Source: Progne subis subis
Taxonomy: Eukaryota > Chordata > Aves > Passeriformes > Hirundinidae
Assembly (NCBI GenBank): GCA_022316685.1
Contig: JAKJHU010000304.1
Span: 1-64,000, forward strand
DNA length: 64,000 nucleotides
Reading direction: 5' to 3'
Shown: piece by piece, positions 26,601-39,400 of the stretch
Numbering within the stretch: the stretch's first letter is position 1
How the letters are laid out: each line of letters opens with the position of its first letter
The notes under the pieces: model-generated
What the model was told of the DNA's origin: nothing
Databases searched by the model: none
Seen by the model: the letters and a program-made list of their open reading frames with translations, nothing else
Position numbers and translations under genes: made by a program

Positions 26601-26985
26601 CTTGCCCCACCTCAAGTACTCCGTGCTTTTTTGGGCATCCAAAGGAGGGCCAGGAGGAAGGGCAGAGGCCTGGAGGGGAAACCTTATGAGGAGTGGCTGA
26701 GGTCACTTGGTTTGTTCAGCCTGGAGACTGAGGTCAGATCTTTGTGTTCTTCAACATCTTTCACGAGGGGAAGTTGAGGGGCAGGTACCAATCTCCTCAC
26801 TCTCGTGACCAGTGACTCAAAGAAATGGCACGAAGCTGAGTCAGGGGAGGTTTATGTTGGCTATTAAGAAAAAACTTTTCACCCAGAAAGTCCTTGGGCC
26901 CTGGAGCAGACCGCCAGGGAAGTGTTCTCAGCATCAAGGCCAAAAGAGTTCCAGAAGCGTTCCGACAACATTACAGGGCACACGG
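26601..26985 (+). mobile_element. CR1 LINE fragment (second copy) abutting the LAS1L promoter
   Basis: Restarts at a CR1 block resembling the GTACTCCGTGCTTTTTTGGGC region and repeats GAGGTCACTTGGTTTGTTCAGCC, then TTTTCACCCAGAAAGTCC, and fades by about 26985. The normal CR1 3' terminus is missing; the next bases grade into the CpG island of LAS1L. Confidence 0.85.
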
Positions 26986-27213
26986 CGTGGCTGTTGGTGA
27001 CAGTCCCGTGCCTTCTCACAAGGCTTCCCTCGCCCTGATTCAGCACACACCGCGCCGTCCCTCAGCCCCCCGCAGCTGCACAAGGGGCGAACGCGCCTGT
27101 CCCGCACTGGCCCCGAGCCCGTGGGGCCGCGGCGGACGCTGGCGGCAGCCCGGCCGCACTCCGCCGGCAGCCGCGGGCCTGAGGCAGCCGCCCCCATCCA
27201 CCCGCGGCGGGCG

Positions 27214-27235
27214 CGGGAAGCGGAAGCGGCGGAAG
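27214..27235 (+). promoter_or_regulatory. Three ETS-type motifs upstream of LAS1L
   Basis: CGGGAAG, CGGAAG and CGGAAG occur within 22 bases, 67-88 bases upstream of the start codon. CGGAAG is the core bound by GABP/ELK-type ETS factors, which commonly set start sites in TATA-less CpG-island promoters. Motifs are seen; binding is inferred. Confidence 0.55.
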
Positions 27236-27301
27236 CGGCGGAGCGCGGGGCGGGCGCGGCCCGCGGGGAGGCGGAGCGGGAGCGGCGCTGGCCGAGGCGG
27301 C

Positions 27302-27498
27302 ATGGCGGCCCGCGCGGGCCCGGCCTGCCGCGGCGGGCGGCCGAGCGCGTCCCCGGCCCGCAGGCGGCTGAAGCCGCTGCGCACGGTGGTGGCGTGGAGG
27401 GGCCGGGCGGAGTGGGACCAGGTCATGGTGGGGCTGTACTGCGGGGACAGCCGGCTGCAGCAGGGCGCGCTGGACCGCGTCTCGGCGTGGAAGAGCCG
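27302..27498 (+). CDS. LAS1L: LAS1L coding exon 1
   Basis: Encodes residues 1-65 and two bases of codon 66. The ATG context is GGCGGCATGG. A Gly/Arg/Ala-rich leader precedes the first conserved block [13 protein letters not shown]. The donor is CCG|GTAGGG. Confidence 0.95.
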
Positions 27499-30400
27499 GT
27501 AGGGGCCGCGGGCGGGGAGCGCGATGCGGCTCACGGGGCCGCCCCTCTGTCCCTGTAGCTGTGTCTGTGTGTCCTCTGCCCAGGCTGCGCCCGGCGCTCG
27601 CCGTCCTGGGCCCGAGGGTAGCGGCTCCCCACCGCAGCGGCTCCGCGGCCGGGGCTGTGTGGGCAGGCCGGCGGTGCGGACGGGCAGGCGGCGCCGCCTT
27701 GCAGGGCTCATTTCTTCGTTGCGGGAGGCTCCGGGCACGTAGCTTATGCCAAGAGCACGGTGGCCCCGTGGGAGCAGCGGGGGCAGAAGCCCTGCATGCC
27801 CGTAACTTCTCATTCTGATTGCTCGAGGCAGTGAGCATATCCAGGGCCCCTAAATTACTCCTGCTGCATCGTACACAAGATCCGCCTAGGTGGAGCATCT
27901 TGTGTAGGTGTTCAGCCTGTGCTTAGGAGTAACCGTGTAACCACTCTTCCAATTGAAAGCTTCTGGAAAGAGCCTCTGGTGCTGTCTCAGCATACCATTT
28001 CCTAGGCTGTTATGTACCACAGAGGACAAAATGTAGTGGGGAAGTTGGCCTTTTTACAGGGTAAGTGTATTTGTGTGAGCCTGCTCACCTGGTTTTCCTT
28101 TGCCTCCAGGTACGGTCCAAAAATGCCTCTTGCAGTGGACTGCACAGCAGAACTGGTTCGCTGTAAGGTCCTCGATTCATCTGGCAGATTGAAGTCAAAT
28201 GAGCTCATCCTCTCTTATGGGCTGGCTCTTGTAAGGTAAGGGCTCTCAAGGCCCTTTGAGACATAGAGAAAGTCCTGGACAGATGTCATTATTCCACTGA
28301 GTTCACTTTGCATCTCTGGGACCACAGGGTTGTACAGGACATGGGGAGTTTGTCTCTGGTGTTCCAAGTTTCTCTGCAGCTTTTGATGGTCATTTATCTT
28401 TTCTGTAACCTTCATGCAGATTTGTCAACTTGATTACAGAAAGGAAACAGAAGATGGTCAGCATTCCTCTGAGACAATTAGCCAGAGAGGTAACTGTTTA
28501 ATAAGAGTTGCTTGATAATTTACATCTATATGGAAAGCCTATTGCACTGATTATTAACAACACTGAGTGGATGAAATTGTGGGCAGTCATTCTTTTGTAA
28601 CAAAATAACAGATATAGATGCTTGTTTATAGCAGCTGTGAAGTTTTAAACTCAGATTTATTGCAACTTTGTTCTTTGAAGTCACAATAAGAGTAACAAAG
28701 GCTGATGATCATTAAAGTTTTTTGAATCACATGTGATCAAAAGTCTTGATTTACAAGTGTGTAGTCTCTCTTGACATACTGCCACACGTTTTCTTTGCTA
28801 TTGAGATAGGAAAAGGAGCTAAATCGGTGGTTTATAAATCCTTTGGCAAGCAAGGCTGTACATTTACACTCTTTGGAGGTATTTTCATAAAAGACACGTG
28901 TGTCTTTCTTTAGGTGAGCTTTTCCGCTCATGTCTGGAGGAGGAAAGGTTCAAGCTATAACCGTAGTATCAGGACCAGCTGAGTCCTTTTACTGCCAGCT
29001 GCACTGAACATCATACCTGGGTCTGAACAGGTTTTGACAGTGAAGGATGGACAATATTTGAGACTCTTCTGTATATGTTTGGGCCCCTGTGTGAGAATGA
29101 TGAATTTATTTTTATTTTTTTCCTGGGTTTTTGAGAAAAGTTCTTCTTCTCACTTTTTAAAACTGGTCAAGCTTAAAAGTAAGGGTCTTGCATAGTTAAA
29201 GGTAGTTGTCCTCAGGAAAGTTGGAAAAAACTGGATGCAAATAACTGTGTAAATTTCAGTGTTATATATTATTTGTATCTTTGATAGATGGTCATCCAGA
29301 ATGTCTCATCCATTTATATATAGTTTGACTGCTTCTCAGTGTCATTAAATTGCTTGTAACACCTATGTCTAAAAAGAAATCTCTTGTTGCATCTGACACT
29401 GAAAAACTTAAAGTGTAAAATGCATGTCTGTATGGATCCCGGGCCACGGGAGGAATGGCGTTAGAGACCTGTGGGATCTTGGCCCACTCTTGAAGTGGGA
29501 AGCAGGGGATCTGCAGTGCAGGAGTGGCCAGGAAGGTGCTGTTCCCACTTTGTAGAGGCTCTCTGCGGACATGCAGGGCTGCCTGCAGGTGTGGCCTGCT
29601 GTCTGGGAACAGTGGGGTCATGTGTGTTGGCTGTTGTTGCAGGTGGACATCCCCGTGTGGGTTGTGGATCTCCGCCACGAGCTGACGCACGGGAAGCTGC
29701 CACGGCTGGCCCTGTGCCGCAAGGGTGAGTGCCACCAGTGTGGTGTTGAGGGGGTGGCCTGAGGCACGCTTGGGATGGCAGTGCCAGTGCTGCAAGCCCT
29801 AAAGGGAACACCCCTGCATCTGTTTTGGAGTGCTGCAGGACGAGCAGCGCGTTTGTCCTGGCAGGGAGTGTTGTGATATCAGATGCTGGGAGGATTTGCC
29901 ACTGCCCTGTCAGGAGAGCTGAGCTGTGTCCAGTGGCTCCAGGCTGTGGTTCCTCACAGGGCAGATGTTCAGAGGCATTCTCTGGTCCCTGAAAAAATTA
30001 CTCAAAACAACAATAACTGGTTGCAACACTTTGGTGCTTTTGCTTTTTTACAGCACAGGAAGTTCGTCTTGAGGAAATAGGTAAAAGCTTCTCCTGATGG
30101 TTTAGTGATACCTAAGACTCTTTAAAAATCCCATTTAGGGAGAAATATGGATACTGCAAACCTGAATGAATAACCAGCTCATAGCATTTGAAGAGATTCC
30201 TGGGAATTTTGGGTTAAGACTTGAGAATCCAGTTAAATAATCTTCAGCATGGTCCTTAGATTGGATTGGGAAAATGCTGGTGGAAGTAAAGGCATCTTCT
30301 TGCTATTCCATTTAATGTATGCACAGTGTAGTCCCTGCACAAAAAAAAAAAAACAAACCAAGAAAAAAAAAAGAAAAAAAAAAAAAGAAAAAAGATGTTA

Positions 30401-33400
30401 TTGTTGTAGATGCTGTGTTAACCATGGTGATATTAAAGTACTGACTCATTTCTCATCAGAATGCCACTGCAGGGACCTAGTTGCTGCTTAAATTTGATGT
30501 AGCTTGAGCAAGGTGCAGTGCCATAGCTGTGTCCAATTTTTTTTTTTCCCCCCAAAAAATGATGAGTAGTTACCATGCCTGTGATACTGGATTGTTTGGT
30601 TTTTTTCCCCTGGTTTCTTTCTGGAGGTTGGTTTTGGGGGGTTTTGTTTGTTTGGGTTTTTTTAACTGGTTCACGTTTTCATTAATGAAGTTTTTTGTGT
30701 TTGCAGGGCTCATAACTGGTTAATAGCATTTATTTTCATAATACAAGTTAGCAATATGCCACCTATTATTTTTTGCCATAACAAAGAAATCCTCACTGAG
30801 AATATAGTGTTTTTTGTTCTCCATTAGGTTGTGATGTTGTGCTGGACTGGCTACGAAAGATGTATTGGAGCCGTCAGCTGGGCAATAACTTATGTGAGGA
30901 GGATGAGGGTGATGAAGAAGAGCAGGAAGAGATGGAAGCGACTGTAGGGTTGGACACCCATGCTTGGGAAATTCAAACCCGGCAGCATGAGGCCTGCCAG
31001 AAACATAAGGAATTCCATGGTAGGTGTTCCTGGAACAGTAGCAGATACAAGGATTATCTAGAGCAAGCAGTTTAAATGTGTCATCTTCTAGCATAAAGAT
31101 ATACCTTCAGCTGAGGTTTTGGGATTTCTCTTTGGGTCTTGGTGGGTTCCTGGGGCTGACTAACTGGTTTGGTAGTGTTTCTCCAAATTTTTAGCACTTT
31201 GGTTTTCTGAATGGCTGTAGCACTGTTGCAATTGATGCAAAATGCAAAGGAATACAAATATGCATTAGAACATAAACTGCATATGGGAACAATTTCTTCC
31301 TGCACTGATATTATTAGGAATTTGTTTTTGAGCTGTCTGGGTTTATCCAACTTACCTGTCTTTGGCTTCTGTTAGTGGTAAAATATGGAAATTGTGATTC
31401 AATCCTACTTGGGAAAATTTATGTTGCTGGAAAAGTCTGGGAATTTTGGGAGTCTTCAGTGTGTTGTCTGAACAGAATTCCTGACTTCATTTGACTAATG
31501 CTTTCCTTGAGTGAATTTAGCAAAACTAAGCAGCTTCCTTAGATACAAAATTCCCTTAACATTGTTGATCTTCTGCATAAAAGATATATTTATGTTTATT
31601 TCTAGAAAAAGTCAGAGATGTTCTGATATCTTACAAGAATGAGCAGCTCCGGGTAAGTGCCCTCTGATGATCAGCACTCAGTTAATTCTCTTTTTTTTCT
31701 TGGGCAATGTTTTCTCTTCCTTGTTGCTTTAGTTTTTTGCTCAGGTCTGTCTGCTAGTGTTGTCATACGTGGCTTGCCAAAGGAAAACTTCAGTTCCTAA
31801 TGTGGGCACTTTGTTCAGGTTTATAAAGGAGATCTGTACTTAGTGGAGATTCTGAGAAAGGGGAACATTTATGAGCTATTTCAAGTGCCAGTGATGAAGT
31901 ACATGTGGTGTGTGCATCTTCTTGTCATAGCTGTAATGTCTTTGTGTTTGTCATGGGAGTATATTTTCTGTTAATGCTTGAATTTTTCCTTCACCCAGGT
32001 TATGCAGACTATGCCATCTGTTTCAAAGTCTCAAGAATTGTGGTCTGATTCCTCTTCAGAACTGGACTGGATTTTGGCTCAGATCAAAGACCTGATGCAG
32101 GAAAACAGGTATGTCTCCGATAAAGAAGTGAGGTGAAAGGTACAGTAGGAACTGGGCCGTAGACCTATTAAATTGCCTTTTCATAGTGTCCTGTCGCTGA
32201 GGAGAAGGAGTTGTTGATCTGTGCTAATGAGCAATGGTCCTTGTGCCACATGGTCTCCAAGATATTGTCCCAGACTTAGCGGTGCTGGCAGCATGCAGCA
32301 TCTTCAGTGTCTTCAAAAGCTCCCAACAACCTTGTAGAGATCCTGATTTCACAGTAACCTTTAGAATTCTTAAAACTTGCAGGACATTTCTTGGCATTTT
32401 CTGGTATTTTTAATCTTTCTACTACTACAGAGCCTCTAGGACCTAGTGTGTTGAGACTTCCTTATTACCATATAAATTTGCATGGAGGTCTTGATCCGCT
32501 TCGAGAAATCTAGCTGGTGTAACTGCAGAGAGGGGAGAGGGGGTATCATGTTACAGATAAAAGGTCTAACTCCTGATGTTTTGAATATAAATATGTATTC
32601 ATATTTATAGCATTACAGCATTAGCAGCTCTCTTATTCAAACAAAAATTCTCCATTCCCTCCTCATAGTTCCAGGTAGTTGGCAATCAAACTTGTTTCAG
32701 AACTGGTGCAAGTGGCATTTTGATACATAAAAGAATAAGTGGCAGTAATAAGTTTCTCTGCTCTAGGGAGACAGTGGCTGAAGCTCTTCTTAGTGATGGC
32801 TTTCTCATCCCAAAGATGGATTGTCTGAAGATGCTAAATATAAAGTATGAAGGTGAGTGGTTTATGCATCACCCAAGTAGAAAATGCATAGCTAGTGCTA
32901 TGACCTAATGAGTATTTTTTTTCTCATTACATTGAAATCTGTAATTGGCTGCATATTTTTTGTAAATCTGGGTCCTTAAACATCTTTTGCCCTGTTCTCC
33001 AGAACTCCTTATGGCCATGCTTAGCTATTGCTTTTGCATAAATTTCTTGGGATGGAGGGATAGCTCTTCAGCACTGAATATCTAGCCAAAACATCTTTCA
33101 AAGCTCACATCTCTTACCCTTTTCTGCAATAGTTGATAATTTCAGGAACTCCCACTAGTTTCTCTTCTACACTGAAGACTTGAAGAAAATCAAAATGGAT
33201 GGGTTTTTTGAGGCTCATTCACCAGCTTCATCTTAGTTCTAAGCTGCTGCCCATATCTGTGGAGTTGCATTTATTGTTTGCAAGAGAACTAGGCACCTAG
33301 AGGGAATGAAAACAAATAAATATACTATTTCACAGCCAAAGAATTTCCAAGAAAGATTCTCAAACTTCCATGACTATATCACAGTAGGAAAATATAAAAG

Positions 33401-36400
33401 CTTTTTGATTGTATGTTGCTTTGCTCAATGAACCTTGTCTTTGCAGTATATTTTTTAGATAGAATAGTTCTTAATTATATGTGAAATAAGATGAAACTGG
33501 AAAAGGATTAGCAAAACAGGTAGATCTTCATGTGTTAATAATTTCCTTGTGCTAATTATCAAATTGCTACTGATTTTACTTGCCTAGTATAAGAAAACTC
33601 AGATTCAGTGAGGACCTCAGGAAATATCCTGGAATCAGTGGTCTGAGAACAAACCTCTTTAGTTTGCAGCATCATACCTGTATTTCATAAAAGAATTACA
33701 AAGCACCAATTTCTGACTTCTCTGTTTTGTTTTGTTTGTTTTTTTTTTCTTCTTACCACAGTAAATAAAGAGTTATGGCAATTCAAAATTCCCCCAACAT
33801 TTTACTGCTTTTGGCAGCCTTTGCTTTCAAGCCTCCTTTCACGAAGTTTTACACAGATCCTAATAGAGAAAATGTTTATAGAGTTGAAGGAATGTTCTGA
33901 CTCTGCAGAACTCCGGCCTCAGTTCTTGATCAACTGGATTTCTGAGTTGCTGACTGGCATTGCCAAAGTAAATGCTGGTGAGTGTGTCTGGAATTTCTGT
34001 GTTTAAAAAAGGATAACATCTTCTTCTGTACTAGAGTAAAATAATACTAGTAAAGTGGTGGGACCTTTATACATGTATGTATAAAATGCAGTAACTTAAT
34101 TACTATATTTTGTCATGTGAATGTAAAACTTTTATTGTTGCCTTTCTTCGACTTTTCAGCCTGCAGCTTGTGCGTGTAATTTCTTGGCAAAAAATTGAAA
34201 TGGTTATTGATAAGTTTGCTGCAGCCTCCTTGAGATAGGAAAAGCAAATCTCTCACAGGAAAGATCAGGCTATTAAGGGCTAATTTCTCCAGATATCAAT
34301 ACTTGTAGGAAATAAGATCTTTATTTGCTTTCTGCTACTGTTATATGTGACGTGTTATGATATCCCTATTCCCAGTTCTTTTCTCCCTTAAAAGAAGCCT
34401 GCCTTTATAAGATACTAAATAGTGCTGCTATCCCTTATTGATCCTATCACAGGATTTTTATGCCTTCTAAACTTACACAAAATTAAAAGTAATATTTTGT
34501 TTTCAGTTCCTGACTCTTTAGAACTGTCAGAATTGGCAAATTGTTTCATTCCAGAGATGGACACTGAAGGGCCTTAATTATTCAGTGTGTCCCAGGTTTC
34601 TGCTAACAGGATTTTTTTACTGTGACATAGTGCATCCTTGCAGAGGTTTGCACCCCTTAATTTTGGTGCCACTTCTGTCCTCTCCTGGTCTGGCTCAGAC
34701 TACACAAAGATTTTGGCAGTGTCTCAGGCAGTCATAGGTTAAGATTTGGTGCTTTCAGTCAGTGCTGAGCACATCTATGATGTACCAAGATCTCTGAATG
34801 GTGCTAGTTCCCAGCTGTTTGCAGAGCTATCTGGAATGATACTGGGTCCTAGATACGGTACACTGCATTTATTTGGGATAATACTGTTCAAACACATCTC
34901 GTGGCTTCCCTGTCTGCGGTGACATGCACAGGGCTGGCTTGGGAATGTCTGCACTGCTCTGTGGTCAGGTCTGGTGGAGCTGTCCATGCATGTCCATGTC
35001 CTTTATAACAAGCTTGATGTGTTTGGTCAGTACATCTGGTCATGCACTTGGGTTAAAATGGCAGCTTATTGGAGGATGTGTTCGGGTGAAAATGCAGAGG
35101 GATGAGGGGAATATTTTTTATGAGTTTTGAGCACCTTGCTGTTTTTATTATCTTCTTTGAAGGGAAGAAAAGACAACAGTGTACCAAGCAGGCGTCTGTG
35201 AAGGAGCTGTTCCTCCGTAAAGTTCCTTTGCAGTGGATAAAACTGACTGACAGTTGCTTGCAAGCTCCCTGCTGGGCAACCCCACATCTTCTTCAGATGT
35301 AAGTTTGATTCGGTGACTGAGAAAAGGAGCAGCAAACAGTGCTCTGTAACAGCTTTGGTTCCCTAGCGATGTGCTGAGAGATAGCTGCATTCGCTTGCCT
35401 TTCTTTGCATCTCACAGAAATTGTAACAGGTGCATATAAAGCCATGCTTGCTGCTATTCATCTCCCCACTGATTGCACACAAAGCAAAGAAGGAAGAGAA
35501 TTTAAAGGATTGCACCTTAAGACTGAAAGCAGGGGTTATCTGGGGAGGTATTTAAAGAAGCAACCTGTTCATAAGCAAAGTGATTTGCTAGGAATGTGAC
35601 CTTATTCAGGCAATAAGGATTTACCACGGTTCCTAACTGCTATACATGAAAACAGCAAAGCAGTAATTCAGTTACAAGTACCCAAGTCCTTAATTTTAAT
35701 CACAAAGACTGAGTATTCCAGCATTCACTGACCAGGGAATTAACAGATTTTGCCTGTTAGATGAGCTATGTGAGCCTGCTGTCCTGGAGAAAACAAACAC
35801 TTAAAAGCAAAAAAATACTCCAGATGAAGATTTATCAACCTGTTTAAAACTTTTCTATTGCCCTTTTTCCTTTCTAGGATCCTCACAATCATGAGACCTC
35901 GCTTGCCGCGTTCTTCTCGGAAGAACCTTCTCTATCTTGCTTCCATTTACACAGAAGGAGGTGCCCCTTTGTCCAGCCCAGGCCTCTCCTCAGATAGCAG
36001 TGAACAGCCAATTTATACTATAGAGAGCTTACAGTGGAGAGCCAGGCAAGAAAATCAGGTTAAAAATCAAGGGCAGACTGTAGAGAAACAAGAAGATATG
36101 CCAGAGCGAGACAATGGTGTAGAGGACGTGGAAGAGGAGGAAGAAGAGATGGTGACTGAAACAAATCCTTTGGAAGGACTTGCTCATTCTGATACTATGG
36201 TGGCTATTGCTGAGAAAAGGGCAGCACTGCAAGGGTCCGCCTGGCAGATCACTGCAGGTAAAAAGTGACTCTAAGATGGTCTTCATCACTGACAAATGTT
36301 AATTGAAATGCAAAGACAGCTCAGACCTTTGGGCCTGGCCACAATTAAATGGTGCTTCAAAGTAATCTAAATGGCAAATTACTGAGAAAGTGTGGGCTCT

Positions 36401-39400
36401 CCGGTGTTTTGTTTATATTCAGGAGTCATTTCACTTAAGCTCATAAAATACTGTGAGTGTGTTTTCCAGGAGCATGCTATTACTGTCTTATTTAGTTTTT
36501 ATTAGGCTTTCCAAACTGTTTAAAATTTCAATGTATCCAGTTGATTGAGCAGCAGATATGCCATTTGTGAATGGTGAAGAGAATATGGATGTTTCTTGGA
36601 CTTCTGTTTGTCAGGCTTGGGGGTATTTGAGAGCAGTTTGTGAACTTAAGTTCCATGTTCTGAGAAAATGGTTGTTATGACATGGTGGCAAACGAAAGGA
36701 GCAAGACAGGTTTTTAGAAGGAATAAAACAGCATATGCAGCATTTTGTTAGCTTTGTTACAGTAGCAGTACTTTCTCATTGGGGTTGGAGGTCTCTGTAG
36801 CTAAGAATTTTGGATGAGTCATTAAGGGACTCAGACACAGGAGGAGGAAGTTGGTGGAGAGGAGTTGGAGTCAAAATGACTTATAAAGGAAAAGAAAAGC
36901 AGCCACTAGAAGACTGAACTCCTGTACTCCATTCACTGGGAAATTTTCTCAAGTGAAAAAAAGAAAAAGAGGAGACATCTTAGGTATGCTGATGTGAACA
37001 GCTTGTTAGAACTGGATGTTTTGAGAACAGAAGCAAAATTGTCCTCTGCTTCTGTGACATTGGTTCAGATCATTTGCTGAATGGCTGAGTTGCAGGGAGC
37101 AGTATTTGTGGACTTGGGGCAGGGTGATCTTGTGTTTCAAAAATCTCTTTGGGAAACTCACACTTCTTGTTTTTGTACTGTTTTTATCTAGATGAAGTAC
37201 AGTGGAAAGACTTTCCTCTTGGGAAACTCCCAGGTCAGACAGATGACCCTGATGGTCTGATGTTGGATAATTATTCTATGATGTCCCTGCTTGATCAGCC
37301 AGTGAGGGATGAGCGGAAGTCTCTCAATACAAAGTGAGTAATGGTGTGGGTGAGACTTTGCCCCTGAACCATGAAATGCATTTCTCTATCTGTGCCTTTT
37401 ACTATACCATGTGAAAAATTAAGGCTGAGATGTCCTTTTTACTTCTATTTAAGGAATTTGACCCAAATATCTACTATCGTCTCTAAACCTAACCCTAATG
37501 GTACCCTTTGAGGATGCCATCTTCTAATATTGCTATCTTCACTCCTTCTGCTCTTTTTTAAAAGAAACCATTCCATGGATTATGAAATACTGCTCTTTAG
37601 CAGGTATCAGCACAGACCCAGCAGGCTTGAAAATTAAAGTTTCTATTAGCCGGGGCTTTGATCTTCAATATGTTGGCAGTGCCCAAGTGACCTTTTAGAG
37701 CTGTAGCTAGTGATTTAGAGCTGCAGATCTGACCTCAGTAAAGAAACAGATTGTCCTGGAAATAATGGGGGCATTCTCTAAAGCTTTAGTCAGATCACCT
37801 TTGTCACTAAATGAAGCTTACCCAGTTAAAGCATCCATTAGAGATGTTTTAATAGGGTCATTATTTCATACTTTGAAGTCATAGGAACTTGAATGCTGTA
37901 AGCTGTCAAATCAGTTTCATCACATACTTATAAACCCGTCTCCTATTATTTTAATCCAAGGAATGCTTCAGAATATAAATGAATTGTAGTTATTTTCCCT
38001 AACTCCATTAGACAATTTTCTAATCACTGATTCTTTTCTGTGCTTGGTGGGCCCAATCTAGTAGCAATATGAAGAACTGATAATCATGCAGCCTGGGGTA
38101 TTTCATTGAGAAGAAATCTTGCACATGTTCATATTTTCACATATTCAGAGTTGTGTTCAGATTCCAAGCTTCCAGTTTCAAATCTAAGAGAAGGAGAAGG
38201 AATCTGAGAATCCATTTTTCTCCATCCTCTTGGTCATACTCCCTGGCATCAAATTATTGATCTTCCCTTATCAGTAACATTCTGTTCCTTTGGAGGAAGA
38301 TGCTCTAAGGCTGCATTTTCAAATATGATTTAGTCATGGTGAGGACTGATTGTATATTAATTGCAGGCAAAAAAGCTACAAGCCAGATTTGTAAATTTCA
38401 GGCTGTTTTTTGGACAGTGTAATGTGTCAGGCAGCTCATATTACTAGAAAATACTCATGTAGAAAATAAGAAAGCACATAGCAGTCCGAAAGTAACATGT
38501 GTTTCTGCATCTCTTTGTGTGGGGAAAGGGGCAGACAGTTTGTTGTACTCAGATTACAGTCTGGCAGGATGCCAAGGAAAAAATCTTAGAAACATGAGGA
38601 AAGCCTGTTGCTACCACAAATAGAAAGGAGCAGAACATAACTTATTCCTGTAGTTGTGCCAGGTTTCATCAGGAGTGCTACAATGGCAGCTTGTTCATTA
38701 TTCTTATCTCCCTTGCATAGCAGCTTCTCCATTTGCCAAAGGACATGTGGTGTTAGAATGGTGATCTGACTTCCCCAAGGCAGAAGGAAGATTTTCTTGA
38801 CTGCTTTCATTTTCTTCTGTGTAGAAACCTTGTCCTTTGTCTTGTAGCTACGTGGGTTTTTTGCTTCCCCAATCAAAGACGTTGTATGGCCTGTCCCAGA
38901 AGAGGTGTTTGCTATTTACTTTTTTTGTATTGCCCTCTAAGTTCTCTGTCTGCAGAGAGCTGTTCTGCCCGGCTCATGAAGGGAGGTACTAAAGGATGGT
39001 ATGAGAGATTGGGAAAACTTGTTGTTTTACTTTGAAAATACCTGTAAGGTGCTTGGGAAAAGCATCTGCAGCATAGGCTATGGGACACACCCTTTCTAAA
39101 AGCAATGCTCTTCTTTGTCTTTCTGCAATTCCTTCCTCCCAGAAGATTGTGTTCATTTTTTGGTGGGTTTTCTGCTGTATGCTATGCATGTGTGTTGTCA
39201 GAGTTCATGTTTAGTGTTGCTGAGGCAATCTCTGAAGCTTTGAATAGCTCCTGTCATCCTCAGGCAGATGTTTTGGGTTTTGTGATAAGCATATGTGCTT
39301 TTTATTGGCTCCCAGTGTCAGCTTTACCTGACAGCAGAAGCAAATTCAGCAAATAATAACCACTTGGAGAATTTTCTGAGGGTGGAGTAGCTGGAATGCT

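Larger units (their letters stand above)
27020..27780 (+). promoter_or_regulatory. LAS1L: CpG island, LAS1L promoter and exon 1
   Basis: A dense CpG block surrounds the LAS1L start codon at 27302. No TATA box is seen; ETS-type motifs lie 65-90 bases upstream of the ATG, as expected for a housekeeping ribosome-biogenesis gene. Long open frames on both strands (for example 27040-27813 and 27062-27898, minus) are side effects of low stop frequency in GC-rich DNA. The start site probably lies between about 27150 and 27290. Confidence 0.8.

Noticed and set aside
27040..27898. Long minus-strand open frames (257 and 278 codons) opposite LAS1L exon 1
   Set aside because: CpG-island composition artefacts, Pro/Arg/Ala-rich, antisense to a confirmed exon.
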